From NCBI GenBank assembly GCA_030407315.1, contig JALQPE010000239.1, forward strand, positions 1-64,000: a stretch of DNA of 64,000 nt, given 5' to 3'. The translations under genes and the position numbers were made by a program. Shown here piece by piece: positions 19,438-30,117 of this stretch. Position 1 is the first letter of the stretch. Each line of letters starts with the position of its first letter. The notes under the pieces are model-generated. The model did not search any database. It saw nothing but the letters and a program-made list of their open reading frames with translations, and was not told the origin of the DNA. The DNA is from Asparagopsis taxiformis (Eukaryota; Rhodophyta; Florideophyceae; Bonnemaisoniales; Bonnemaisoniaceae).

Positions 19438-22400
19438 TCATGCAGCCCTCGGTGGAAATCCGTCTCGCCTACATAGTGCATATATCTCTCCACCCTCCAG
19501 CAGTCCGGGTCCGTGCCTTACCTCCCTCATGTTCTCATCATATTCGCATACACTCCCCTTGCAATAGTGCATACCAAACACCTCAGTGACTCCCTCACTC
19601 ATCTCCACAATTACTGTTCGTCGCCTTTCTTCGACCTTGAACACTCCTTCATCAGTTTTTTGCAAACCCAGGCAAACTCCATAAGCTGTACCTTGCTCAT
19701 CTCTCGCACTCTCGTTCCTCAGGATAAAGAACGCCAGAACAATAAAAAACCGCGGTTCATAATTAATTCTTCCCCGCATTATCTCTGATGTGAGACGAGA
19801 CGCCGGGTACAGAATCGCTTGTGAAGTTGCACCATCCTCACATGTCATCTGTTCAGGGCAAACAGCATGGATGATAGCTCCTGATTCTAGAGAGCCAGAC
19901 CTCTGCACTGTTTTCCTTCCCCACTCTGTCGTAGTGCTTCTAGAAACTCTTCTCACCCATTCGGCATACTTTCCACACCCGCTTGTTCCGCTTCCGTACC
20001 TTTCGGTAAAGAACCGTTTGAAAACACCTACAGCACCCTCTGCCATATCACATTTTCCATTCATGTACTCCTTGACCTCGTCAATAGATATACCTCCATG
20101 CCCTCTCCACGTCACAATTTCACCATCCGCCGACAATATCTTTCCTCGACGCTGGGAGAGAAGCTGGAGAACCGGTTCCTGGAAGCAGTTTTTCACTACC
20201 TCGTCTTCCACATCTATTTCTCTCCCTAGCTCCTGTGAAAGAACGTTGACCATTTGAGAGCATTCGGACGAGGACCAATGTTGTGGCTCCATGCCGATTT
20301 CGCGCAAAACAATGGCCACTCTCGTCTGCCAGTCATCCGCAAGAACTAATTCCAGCGCTGAAAGCTGTTCGCTTTGGTGATTGGACATTCTCACACCTTT
20401 CTTCAGCGGCTGATGCATCCGTTCGAATATAAGCTCCTGCACGTGCTTCACAGAGCCGTAGGCAGGAAGCGTATGAACACAAAACTCGACAAGACGATGA
20501 ACATTAGGCTTGTCCAAATGTGCTCCTGCTCCCTTCACTTTCCGACAATACTCATTCAACGTCTCCACGTAGTCTACAGTTCTTCCCAGAATGTATTCAT
20601 TCCTGCCACCTTCTCCGTCAGCCGTCTCTACTTCATGGGGACCGTCTTTCCACCATACGGGCATGAAACTAATACACGAAACCAGCTTCTGAAACATCAC
20701 TACTAGTTTGACGGCCCCATCAAATTTTTCACGATGACCTTCCCCTTTCCCATCCATCATTCGAGCTGCGTTTTCGAATGCCATAGGTGCTATCAGAAGC
20801 ACACTGAATATGTCACTCATGTTCATGGAAAGCAGATTGTTGTTTCCAAATAAACGGTTCTGCCTTCCCATCCTGAACTTCTTCAGAGCGCCCAGAATTT
20901 GCAATTCGGCTACCTCTCGAATTCGTGGGCTGGCAGCTGAAATACAAGCGTTCAGTACATCTTGTGCCAGTCCAGACAATAGATGGTCAGGTGCTATCAC
21001 TGCGGAACGGTACGGGTCAAAAATTGCTGGGACAACTGAAACTCCGTTTTCCGTCTTCGGTACTTCTTCCTGCACTGCTTCCAAGGAAGTGCTCAGGACA
21101 TGAAATGGTAAATCTTCCCCTTCTTCTGCAGCCAGTCCGAGAGTGCGAAGCTGGGTTTCTGTGGCATCCTTACGTGTCGATGCATTCCGATACTTGCTCC
21201 TGGCATGCGTCGATGTTTGCCCGTTCACTACCGAAGTGTATGCATTCTTCGTGCCACCAGTACTGCTCAGGTCATATTTGCGGAAACTGCAGATGTGGCA
21301 CGGAGAGTTTGATGTGTGTCCAAGAACATCCAGGGTATGTGAAACTGCAGGATAGTCTCCAATGCTCCCCACTGGGTCTAGAAATACCACAACATCTTCT
21401 CCCTCTGCATTTTTCGTTGGGAAACCCTCTGTGCTTCCTCGCACTATATCTTGAACGATATATCGCAATACACAATTTGTGGACACTCCCGGAGGTGGCA
21501 AACCAATCACTCGAACGGCTTGGTAGCTTCCCCTTTTCCGAGGCGGTAGATTGAGAGGTAACATATAGCATCCACCAAAACTTCCCTTCTTGCTTGTGAA
21601 TGGTTCAAAGTCATCCGTGTAAAGGAGAAATCGGTAAACAAAGTAGTTTCGACCATCCTCCAGCTTTCCCCAACATGGTGCATCTTCTCGCGGAGACGCT
21701 GGGTGCCATTGCGACCTGTGGTCTCCGAAACCATCCGAGAACACCCCTGAAACACGAATTTCTTCATAGTTGGGGCTTCCTAGTCTATCGGGCGGGTTTC
21801 TGGCTTCAGCAAAGCTCGCGCCCGGTGAAAAGCAAAGTAACATGGTGGATGCTTCTCCGACCTGCTCTTTCAAATACCTGTTCACCAATACGACGTGTGG
21901 AACAATATCACCCTCTTCCATTCCAATTGGTAATAGAACGGTTATCACGTCCCCAGCTCGTGTTCCTTTTCCCTTGGCTCCTGCTCCGATTACACATTGC
22001 GATATCGCTCGCAGAGCATGCTGCCTCTCCCATTCCAATAGATGTGACATTCGCGGCTGCAGATATTTTTCGACATGCACATCATGCTCACCGTCGTGTC
22101 GAGCCTCATAGGTAACTATGGTCCTAGCATGAAGTTCCCACAACGACGTAACCGCCACTCTTCTCCTCTTCGGTTTCCCACCATCTCTGTCATTCTTCCT
22201 GAACCCTTTTGCTCTTTCGATGACGGCAACCTGACGAGCTCCTGGATGACATCGGATTCGAATTGCTGTTCCATCAGGTACATAAATGTGCTTCAAACCC
22301 TTTTTCCCATCGCTGTCAATGGGAACAACTGCTGTGCGAACGAATGGGTCGCTCAAAACACCCCTCCTGCACTTTGCAATGAACGAATCTTCAATGCTGC

Positions 22401-23241
22401 ACTCTGCGGTTGATTTTTCTCCTTCCGAGCTTCGATTGTTCGCATCACTGCGGAATGCTTCAAAGATTGGTCGAGTCTGGACATCTTTCAGAGCCCATGT
22501 GCTTGGGAGTACAATACGAACTTTCGCCATTCCTCCACAATTGTCTCTGTCATCTGTTGTTCCACGGGTTCCTACTGCACCTCGATGCTGTGCAGCTCTT
22601 GCTCCGCTCTTTCGAAGGTCTATCGGAAACTCGATGTCACAGCTCTTTGCATAGCAGTGTTTCCTCAAGAATGGTAGTATCTTCTGTCGCATCACAGAGT
22701 CCGACGGGACGTGCTCACTTGGATCTCTGCGGAAATTCATTCCGAACAGGGTACCTTCATAGTGGGCTCTTGTCATTCTTTGAGTTCCACTCAGCTGAAG
22801 AGCCCCATACATCGCAGGCCATTGTAGTAATGCCTTGAAATCACCACATGCTTCATCCCCAGCATTTCGGTCTATCGGGCCTCCAGTTGAAATGGAATCA
22901 GAACCTCGTCCGGTTGCTTCTTCCGATTCCATTAGCGTGCTCGATGCTACGTAGATGTCACTTCCAGCTTCATCGTTGTTGCTGTACACATCAATACAAC
23001 CTTCTATTGTGTCACCCATAGGGATTGGGGACTCCAATAGGTCATCTGTGGTACACTCACGTCGTAGCTCATTACCTCTCGGGATTTCTTTGTTCATGCA
23101 GGCTGCATCACTGCTGCGGATTTCTCCCTGCAGTTTCCCAGGAAGCTGTTTACTGGTACTGGCCACATTGAGTGAATCGAATCTCGCCTTTGTCCTACGA
23201 CTTGTGGTTTTCTTTCGAATAGGAGTCCGTCTCGGAGCCAT
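19438..23241 (-). CDS. CACTA/Plavaka-like transposase (DDE type)
   Basis: 1267 residues from an ATG. The core matches the layout of CACTA-superfamily (Transposase_21-like) enzymes. LYTDDFEPF at about 541-549 gives the first catalytic Asp. PLNLPPRKRG and VIGLPPPG follow, and GDYPAVSHTLDVLGHTS at about 628-645 gives the second. The CHIC zinc-type motif comes next, and NVHRLVEFCVHTLPAYGS ... FERMHQPLKKG around 910-950 contains the candidate Glu940. The enzyme would cut the CACTA ends and insert the element. Its N-terminal 500 residues contain basic patches (PKRRRV) suited to nuclear import. It is uninterrupted and therefore potentially active. Copies A and B lack this gene although they share the flanking sequence, so they probably depend on it. 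The exact clade is not certain without alignment. Confidence 0.78.
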   Translation of the reverse strand: MAPRRTPIRKKTTSRRTKARFDSLNVASTSKQLPGKLQGEIRSSDAACMNKEIPRGNELRRECTTDDLLESPIPMGDTIEGCIDVYSNNDEAGSDIYVASSTLMESEEATGRGSDSISTGGPIDRNAGDEACGDFKALLQWPAMYGALQLSGTQRMTRAHYEGTLFGMNFRRDPSEHVPSDSVMRQKILPFLRKHCYAKSCDIEFPIDLRKSGARAAQHRGAVGTRGTTDDRDNCGGMAKVRIVLPSTWALKDVQTRPIFEAFRSDANNRSSEGEKSTAECSIEDSFIAKCRRGVLSDPFVRTAVVPIDSDGKKGLKHIYVPDGTAIRIRCHPGARQVAVIERAKGFRKNDRDGGKPKRRRVAVTSLWELHARTIVTYEARHDGEHDVHVEKYLQPRMSHLLEWERQHALRAISQCVIGAGAKGKGTRAGDVITVLLPIGMEEGDIVPHVVLVNRYLKEQVGEASTMLLCFSPGASFAEARNPPDRLGSPNYEEIRVSGVFSDGFGDHRSQWHPASPREDAPCWGKLEDGRNYFVYRFLLYTDDFEPFTSKKGSFGGCYMLPLNLPPRKRGSYQAVRVIGLPPPGVSTNCVLRYIVQDIVRGSTEGFPTKNAEGEDVVVFLDPVGSIGDYPAVSHTLDVLGHTSNSPCHICSFRKYDLSSTGGTKNAYTSVVNGQTSTHARSKYRNASTRKDATETQLRTLGLAAEEGEDLPFHVLSTSLEAVQEEVPKTENGVSVVPAIFDPYRSAVIAPDHLLSGLAQDVLNACISAASPRIREVAELQILGALKKFRMGRQNRLFGNNNLLSMNMSDIFSVLLIAPMAFENAARMMDGKGEGHREKFDGAVKLVVMFQKLVSCISFMPVWWKDGPHEVETADGEGGRNEYILGRTVDYVETLNEYCRKVKGAGAHLDKPNVHRLVEFCVHTLPAYGSVKHVQELIFERMHQPLKKGVRMSNHQSEQLSALELVLADDWQTRVAIVLREIGMEPQHWSSSECSQMVNVLSQELGREIDVEDEVVKNCFQEPVLQLLSQRRGKILSADGEIVTWRGHGGISIDEVKEYMNGKCDMAEGAVGVFKRFFTERYGSGTSGCGKYAEWVRRVSRSTTTEWGRKTVQRSGSLESGAIIHAVCPEQMTCEDGATSQAILYPASRLTSEIMRGRINYEPRFFIVLAFFILRNESARDEQGTAYGVCLGLQKTDEGVFKVEERRRTVIVEMSEGVTEVFGMHYCKGSVCEYDENMREVRHGPGLLEGGEIYALCRRDGFPPRAA

Positions 23242-25042
23242 CTTGATGTTTTTGTTATTTTCTTCTTCGCTCAGTTTTGTTGCATAGAATACAACTCTAA
23301 ACTTCTATGACATGACTACTATCTCAATACAGTACTACTACTTTTAACCGTTACGAAACCTTTCCAGGCTTTCATTCGATCCAATGAACTGGTTCACCAC
23401 AATGCTTTGCCCTATGCTCATTGCTTTATGCACATTGATTGCTATTTCATCCGGACTCAACATCGTTTTGCTATCTTGTATCGCATCCCCTAACCACAAA
23501 CCCAGCCAAGATGTATCCATTTCCGGAAAACGGCCGTTTATTTCGCAGTGATGCTCTAGGCACTAATACTGAATCTGATTTTCTCATACACGTACTTCCT
23601 ACTCGTATACTCTACCATTTTCGGCCCTATTTACAAGTTGAAAGCACAATCTCTCGTTGAATCGTACTCGGTGTGATATCTTAAATTAGCATAAATTTAT
23701 ATATTGCAATGCAGATTCACTGCTCGCTTGCAACATGAAAATTATAAAATTTCTCCCACACTGCTGTTTCCTAGCCGCCCACATCCACGTGGCCCGCTTT
23801 GACTGCCTGCCAAGTGTGCTCAGAGCATGCAATGACGTCATCGATATATACCGTCCAAATCATCACTGGAAGCGCGGACTCCTCGTCCAGGAAAGTGCGC
23901 CATTTTTCCTACTCCTCGCCTCCCCCTTTCCAGTAGGCCCCATATGCTAGTGTTTTTCCTATATTTCTGTAGTGATGACGTCATTATAGACTAGAGAAGG
24001 CGGTAGAAGATACAATAATTTTGCGCCTGTTCTGCCAGGTCATGTGCTTCAAAGCGTAATTCGCACCCTAGGTATCGTTTTTCTGGGCCTCCCATCGCAC
24101 CGCTCCGTTTCAAATTCATCCCTCTATTGTTAGAGTACACGTCATTTCCGCCCGCAGAGTGCTACTTAAACAACAGATTCTGGAGATCCCTGTTTCCATC
24201 TTCATATCCGTCGGAAACAAAGCAACAACCCTGGCCGTGGAAGCCGTATAGATCATCTAAACTGCTTCCAAAGCGTAAGTTTTAGATCATCAATACGGCT
24301 CCCAAGGCCAAAGTTGTTGCTTTGTCTCCGACGGATATGAACCATGATGGTACGTTTCCACAACTCACGCCACTAACCCAGTTTTCTATTCGTTTTCTCT
24401 TTCTCAGGTTTCCAGTCGGTGAGTGTTCCACTTCTACTTTCATTTATCTTTCTCTCTTACCACTTCTCCACTAATTTTCTTTTCTGCCTGTGAGTACATA
24501 TCTCAATTTGGGATGCAATGGTATTTGTTAAGGTACGTTAGTCTCCTAATCACCATCAATTTCCCTCTCCAATTCAACGTCACTAACTTGTTTCCTTTCT
24601 CTACATCATTTTTTCTTCTTCTCTTCATTTCCTAGCTTATTCATGCAGCTCAATCAGTTGATAGATTTCTAGACTTTTCTAGTAGTTTTAGTTTTACTCG
24701 TCGGAATAGTGTTAGTTGTAGTAGCATTTTTAACATAGGGATTGTTTATTCGCAATGTAGCCTGCGCAAATAAACAAATCCAGAGTGAAGCTTCCCATAT
24801 CGCACCCTCTTAGATTGCTACCTATCCTACCGCGTATACCTCTCGCTAGCTCATAGTCACTACGAAATAAAAATTCCTAGCCGTACTATTCTGTCCATTC
24901 CCATATGAATACCGTCCATGCCCCATCCTCATAGCGCTAGAACTGCCTTCCTCTACCCCAGAAAGATGCCCACGACAGCGTGACGCTCCATCTCATCCAC
25001 CACTCCCAGACACCGAATTTTACTATATCAGGACACTACTTT
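23242..25042. other. Transposase upstream region, shared right block of copy C
   Basis: No gene seen. It is homologous to 12240-13940 (A) and 48075-49703 (B). It should contain the transposase promoter, since the gene starts at 23241 reading away from it. Confidence 0.55.
24204..24338. repeat. Long foldback hairpin in copy C
   Basis: Practically identical to the hairpin at 13102-13236 in copy A: about 60-bp arms beginning ATATCCGTCGGA around a short loop. Confidence 0.88.
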
Positions 25043-25252
25043 TACTGTCTCCAGGTGCTGCCCAGGGCAGCACGAAATACTGTCTCCAGGTGCTGCCCAG
25101 GGCAGCACAAAGTACTGTCTACAGGTACTGCCCAGGGCAGCACAAAGTACTGTCTACAGGTACTGCCCAGGACAATGAAAATCACTGTCTCCAGGTACTG
25201 CCCAGGACAGTGAAAATCACTGTCTCCAGGTACTGCCCAGGACAGTGCACCG
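25043..25252. repeat. 35-bp subterminal minisatellite, six units (copy C)
   Basis: Same unit as in copy A, with GTGCTGCCCAGGGCAGCAC-type dyads in the first units and GTACTGCCCAGGACAGTG in the last. It has four fewer units than A and five fewer than B. Confidence 0.92.
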
Positions 25253-25535
25253 TGTTGGTTCCATCTATTGTCCCAGGCAGCGTATTTCACTATCCGGCCA
25301 TGTTGCCTTGGCCAATACAAAACACTATCCGCCAACACTGCCCAGTACAGTAAATTACATCATATCCAACTATTGAATAAATCATTAATTTTTACTGTCT
25401 CCATTCACTGCCTCAGACAGTACTGTGAGACAGTGTTTTTTACTGTCTGCAGACAGTGTTCCGTACTGTCTGCCAGACAGTGCAAATCACTGTCTCCAAG
25501 TGTGGCATTAATTTTCATTTGCCGCATAGTGATTT

Positions 25536-28163
25536 TTACTGTCTCAGAAAGTAAAAATCACTGTCTCGCAGTACTGTCTGAGGCCCCCTTTTCAACACCG
25601 TAGTGCTCACCTCTCTGCCCTCCTCATCGATTTCCACACTCTCCAATAACAACCTGAGCTCAATCGGGGGCAGACAGCCAACCCTCACCGATGCGATGAC
25701 GTCCGCGGGACGCTGCGCCAGATGATGCCCTTCGGCTCGGTCTTTGACTTCGAAATCGTCGGGAAGAGATGGCATACGGTCGTCGAACAGGAGGTCGTGT
25801 TCAGAAGGAGAGTCACGAACGATGTAACCGTCTTCATCGACTTCGACTCCTTCCGGAACAGTGAGTGTAATTGTCACTTCGCGGACCCCCTTGCTTTCGA
25901 CTTGGCCCTCGTCTGCACCCTGTTTGTCTTCCTCGTCCGAAGCGGTATGGACAGATGCTTGGTTGGAGGGAGTCGCACCAGCACGTTGGTTATCTTGGGG
26001 GACAATCTCAACGGCAGAATCGGGGGAACGGGCGGAGTCTTCGTCAACCTCATCACCGGAAGCAGTGGCTTGTTGTTGATCGGTGGGTTTATCAACAACG
26101 GCCTGCTCTTCTTCCCCGGCGGATTGTTGTACCACAACCGGCTCTTCTTCCTCGAGGCGTGTGCTCCCCGTCGAGCGAAGTCGCTGTGAACGGCGGCGGA
26201 TGCCATGCGAAGCAGGCTCATGTTCGACATTCCGCTGCTTCTTGTGAGTGAGTCTCACATTGGCAGCAGAAGGGCGGCGTTTGCGTCGAGCCTTAGTCTT
26301 CTTCTTCAATGTCGGATTGAAAAACTCTTTCAAGTTCGTTTCCAAATCCTGTAAACGCGTGGTTCTCCGTCGCATTCGAACCTCACTGCTCCGGTCGTCC
26401 CCTCTATACATTGCAATGGCATTGGTGAGATGCCATTGCAACTCCTTCGGCTGCTTAACCGACCCAATTGCCATCTCTGTGCTCAGAAATGACTTGCGCA
26501 TAATACTCTTTGGGCGCCCATACGCAGCGTACAGAGAATTTGCTATTGCAGTCACGCGGCGGACGTATGTATAGAAGTCGTTCACGTCAAAGCGTCCATC
26601 CGGACGTCCACCATGAGCAGGGTTCAAGTACTCCGAAAGACCACGCAAGACGAAGACAAAGTTTTCTTCCAGCAACTCGCGCACTATCTTGTGGTCCAGG
26701 TGCGTTATCCCAATCTCGTTGCGGCGCTCGGAATTGTTCAGCTCACGCAACACTTCGTCGAGAACAGGATGCTTCAGCGTTGCTATAGCCAAACGCGTCC
26801 ACCGCCGGGCCGTGTTCGTTGAATTCATCATCCCCATGAACTGCGCCTCGAACAATGTTCGGATGACATCAGACTCACGCAAGTCGCCAGCGTTTTCCAC
26901 GTTATTTGCAACAGCAATCGTACGGATGAACTGCTGGATGGACGACAAGATTCGAACCAGGGAGCGCTCCGTCAGTTGCGTCCCAGTCGTATGGTTCGAC
27001 TCTGCACTCTTGTGGATGATCTCATGAGGCTGAAGATCACTGTCGTCCTTGCGGCGAAGGTAGTACACATCCAGAGGCTGAGTAACCCAGCGCAAGCGGT
27101 TTGCGTCCTGTGGCAGCTTGGTTCTGTGCATACGGGTGAGGCGCGTGAAGTCATCCGCAATGCTATGCATAGCATTGAGACGATGCAGTCCGTCGATCAC
27201 GGTCACGTTCGCATTGGCATGGAATTTGCCATTCTGGAACAGACGCGTGTCGGCGGGCAGATGCGTGTTCTGCGACCTCAGCACCGTCACAGTGATACGC
27301 GAAGAGCTCACATACCCCACAGCCAACATATTGTTGCGCAGGTCCTCCACGTGGTCTTCTTTCACATCCCGAAGGGTCACGGCCGGTTCCACTAGCTGCC
27401 TCACCAACACAGTCGCTCCTTCTCCGACGTAATCCGACGTCACAAACTTGGGCACCGTAATTTGCGTCCCCTGCTGCTCACGAATGCTCTCCGCCACCTC
27501 CGGTTCGTCGTCCACCTCCGTTACGTCCTGCGTAGTAGCTTCGGTGACGTTGGAGCGAGCAGGGTGCTTCGTGCCTCCACTGGAGGGTCTTGCAGAGCGA
27601 GCAGGGCGCTTCGTGCCTCCCGAAACCGGAATGGAGCGTCCTGGATGCTTCGTACCCCCCGAACCAGTGATTTCGCCTGCCGGACCGGTACTGGGCATCC
27701 GTCCCGAGCTGGCCTGGTTCGTCGCTGCGTTGAAGTTTGACGCTGCAGCAGGGATACGAATGTCGCTAGGGCCATCCTCCGCAGCGGGGCGCATCATCCG
27801 AGTATCCCAAGGGTAAAACGCCGCGGCGTATGCTCCACCCATCGTCTCCGGCGGTCCCTCGGCGCCATCAAACATGTACGGGAACGGGAGGTCCTTGAAC
27901 TTGTCCTTAGTCGCAATGTTGCGCACGACGATGTGGTCGGTCTCGTCGGTTTCCGGCAGCTTGTGGTTGTGCAGCGTGCGCGGAAGGCCAACATCGCCAC
28001 CAGCAGTGCTCACCGAAGCCGTCCCAATATGCACAGCCGCACCGTCCACGTCCGCAAACAAGTCAACATCGACGCCGCGCTTGAGTCCGCGCGACTCCGC
28101 TGACGCGCTCACTTGATCGCCGCAAACCGTTGAAAACAAACTGCTGAAATGCGTATCCGCCAT
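25536..28163 (-). CDS. ParB-like domain protein with basic/acidic tail; 3' end supplied by a transposon terminus
   Basis: 875 residues from an ATG in a strong context (ACCATGG). Residues about 160-205 hold three SGGTK-P-RS repeats. A ParB/sulfiredoxin-type domain spans about 261-336, with VTLRDVKEDHVEDLRNNML and the signature VIDGLHRLNAM near 322-332. A helical region runs to about 590. Then come a basic NLS-like block (KKKTKARRKRRP) and a long acidic, low-complexity tail. The last 23 residues are translated from the CACTA terminus of copy C, where the frame meets a stop, so the natural C-terminus has been lost. It shares only the ParB-like core with the protein at 15303-17972. Possible roles are DNA binding or DNA modification, unproven. 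Composition is more GC-rich than the CACTA elements. It is counted as a probably truncated gene. Confidence 0.6.
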   Translation of the reverse strand: MADTHFSSLFSTVCGDQVSASAESRGLKRGVDVDLFADVDGAAVHIGTASVSTAGGDVGLPRTLHNHKLPETDETDHIVVRNIATKDKFKDLPFPYMFDGAEGPPETMGGAYAAAFYPWDTRMMRPAAEDGPSDIRIPAAASNFNAATNQASSGRMPSTGPAGEITGSGGTKHPGRSIPVSGGTKRPARSARPSSGGTKHPARSNVTEATTQDVTEVDDEPEVAESIREQQGTQITVPKFVTSDYVGEGATVLVRQLVEPAVTLRDVKEDHVEDLRNNMLAVGYVSSSRITVTVLRSQNTHLPADTRLFQNGKFHANANVTVIDGLHRLNAMHSIADDFTRLTRMHRTKLPQDANRLRWVTQPLDVYYLRRKDDSDLQPHEIIHKSAESNHTTGTQLTERSLVRILSSIQQFIRTIAVANNVENAGDLRESDVIRTLFEAQFMGMMNSTNTARRWTRLAIATLKHPVLDEVLRELNNSERRNEIGITHLDHKIVRELLEENFVFVLRGLSEYLNPAHGGRPDGRFDVNDFYTYVRRVTAIANSLYAAYGRPKSIMRKSFLSTEMAIGSVKQPKELQWHLTNAIAMYRGDDRSSEVRMRRRTTRLQDLETNLKEFFNPTLKKKTKARRKRRPSAANVRLTHKKQRNVEHEPASHGIRRRSQRLRSTGSTRLEEEEPVVVQQSAGEEEQAVVDKPTDQQQATASGDEVDEDSARSPDSAVEIVPQDNQRAGATPSNQASVHTASDEEDKQGADEGQVESKGVREVTITLTVPEGVEVDEDGYIVRDSPSEHDLLFDDRMPSLPDDFEVKDRAEGHHLAQRPADVIASVRVGCLPPIELRLLLESVEIDEEGREVSTTVLKRGPQTVLRDSDFYFLRQ
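25593..25605. repeat. Right terminal inverted repeat of copy C
   Basis: CAACACCGTAGTG, the inverse of the left terminus at 34842. It lies inside the 3' part of the adjacent minus-strand ParB-like gene. Confidence 0.88.
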
Positions 28164-28509
28164 GGTTGTTGAGTTGGAAAGGAATAGAGATGGTTGACGT
28201 TGACGTATTGGAGTGATGTGGATGGTATGTTTCACGTTGAAGAATGGTCGTGAACGCCAATCGCTGGAAATAATAACACAATAGAAACGAAATTTTGTTA
28301 GGTACACACCTATCGTGACCGCTGGAATGCAAGAGAGGCAATCGAGATGTGAGTGTCCGTTCGGAACGGGCCCGAGTCGGGCTCTCGAAACCTGACGAGG
28401 TGGCGTGAAGCAGGCAGTGTCCTTGATGTGTAATGTGTTAAAATTACAGCTGTCAAGCTAGGCGGCTTTTGGGGCGGCTGCGAGCACCCCGTTTATCCGG
28501 GGAACACCC
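28164..28509. other. Upstream region of the ParB-like gene
   Basis: No gene seen. It lies between the ATG at 28163 and the first inverted-end repeat at 28510 and presumably contains the promoter. Confidence 0.5.
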
Positions 28510-28690
28510 TGATTTGAGTTAAAATTTGGGCTATTCTCAAAAACATGCACATGTGAACATGTTTTTGAGATGGGGGTGTGCCGTACGGCACAAACGACCC
28601 GCTGAAATCAAGGTTTTTTACAATATTTTTGCTGCCCGAAATTCTACAATTTCTGGGCTGGCCAGTAATGCAATAGCTATCTGCTCTAAA
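28510..28690 (+). repeat. Solo copy of the methyltransferase-element terminal repeat
   Basis: It starts TGATTTGAGTTAAAATTTGG, like the element left end at 29693, and contains the same two internal palindromes (an AACATG...CATGTT hairpin and GTGCCGTACGGCAC). Being in direct orientation to the copy at 29693, it may be a remnant of an earlier copy or an alternative left end of a larger element ending at 33840. Confidence 0.75.
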
Positions 28691-29692
28691 CCGATTCTAA
28701 CAAGCAGAAAGAATCCTCTCCTTCATGACCATGCTCTCGAATTGAGTGCAATGCAACGGACTCCCTCCAAGAGAACGACAAAGCTTCGTCTTTTGCAAGG
28801 CATTTCCGTACGAAAAATAATCGAAAAACATATTTGACTTTTAACCTAACAGCTATCGCGAGCACCGTACTCAGCTATATTTCCTCTGTAATTTCCTTCC
28901 TCCAACCAATCAATAGCCGCTTGGTCACAGGCTTAAAAGCCTTCCACTATCTGTCCTATCCATCGAAGACCCTCGGAGGGTTCGATCCAGGCCTTGATCA
29001 CCCATGATGGGTGTGCAACCCGAGAAATTGAAAATGGAACATATTGCGACAGGGACGAGATATCATTCAATGAAAGAGAAGTTCTCTTTCGTTTACTTTT
29101 TTCTAACAAGATTCTAAACGTCTACAAACCCTATGTCATCCGTCCGTTTTCATCCCGGAGAGATGTGGATGTGAGGTAAGACGCAGTGGTGATGTTGTGT
29201 TGATTCCCACAGACGGAGGTGGAGGAGGTGGCTACGGAGGAAGCCTGGAGAACTTCTCCGGTACTGACATCTCACATGTTGAGAACATGTGAGATGTCAG
29301 TACCCATGGATGAGAAGAAACACATGTTCAGGTCCGGTTCGGATATTCTTTCCATTAACGGAGGTGGAGGAGGCTATGGTGGAAGCCTGGAGAAGAATAG
29401 AATATTCCTATACCCATGGATCACAAGAAAACGTTGTTGGGCTCCTTTTCGAAGCCCATTGGTCTCTTGAATAAATTTAGCACCCAAATCATATACGATT
29501 GCCGAGTTGACACCCCGTATGTCTCGTTGGTAGAAATAGCAGGGGTTCCACCACTCAGCTGGCGGGAAGTAGTTACTGATTATATGAGATATGGCTTAGC
29601 TCCCGCCAAAACCGATAGCTCTGGGCTCAGGTTCTCCAAATGTGTTTATACGAATGTGTTCTGACAATGCTAGAAGACGAATATCTGCATCC
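28691..29692. other. Spacer with degraded glycine-rich coding fragments
   Basis: No intact gene. Around 29213-29250 and 29360-29395 two plus-strand pieces both encode GGGGGGYGGSLE-type peptide, as if one glycine-rich reading frame had been duplicated or interrupted. Between them lies the perfect hairpin at 29260-29304. Confidence 0.4.
29260..29304. repeat. Perfect hairpin, 21-bp arms with 3-base loop
   Basis: The left arm GGTACTGACATCTCACATGT(T) is repeated exactly as its inverse after GAG. It sits within repeated glycine-rich coding fragments and is itself free of mismatches, so it is probably young. Confidence 0.9.
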
Positions 29693-30117
29693 TGATTTGA
29701 ATTAAAATTTGGGCTATTCTCAAAAACATGCACATGTGAACATGTTTTTGAGATGGGGGTGTGCCGTACGGCACAATCGACCCGCTGAAATGGATGTTTT
29801 TTGCAATATTTTTTTCTGCCCTGAATTGTAGAATTTCTGGGCCGGACAGCAATGCAACTGAGCTGGACATCCACCGGGCGTCCATTTCAACTTCGTCGTG
29901 TATTTTGCATCTGCACGCATAACAGCATCCAAGCAGTCAGGTTCACTGCTCGGACGAAGTGCACCTGGAGTGTGAACGATTGGTTTTTGACAGGCGAGTA
30001 CTGCTCAATAGGTTTCACCCTGGACTAATGGTGGCTGGACATGCTGCATTATATGATATACTTCAACTCTGGAACGTAGCTTTATTTGTAGTCGAAATGA
30101 AAACATCTTTCGTGACC

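Larger units (their letters stand above)
14644..25605. mobile_element. CACTA-type transposon copy C, right part, carrying transposase and ParB-dioxygenase
   Basis: Sequence directly after the end of copy A matches the interior of A (near 7500) rather than an element end. It then runs through a palindrome cluster, an intact ParB-dioxygenase gene, a second cluster, an intact transposase, the shared right block, six minisatellite units and a normal right terminus. No left terminus exists in this stretch. The simplest reading is that A inserted into C and the left part of C lies before the window. This is the only copy here with coding capacity for transposition. Confidence 0.72.

Noticed and set aside
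28164..28307. Longer N-terminus for the ParB-like protein
   Set aside because: The extension starts at GTG, whereas the ATG at 28163 has a strong eukaryotic context.
28965..29000. tRNA gene suggested by GGTTCGATCC
   Set aside because: The T-loop-like string has no matching T-stem, anticodon arm or acceptor stem around it.
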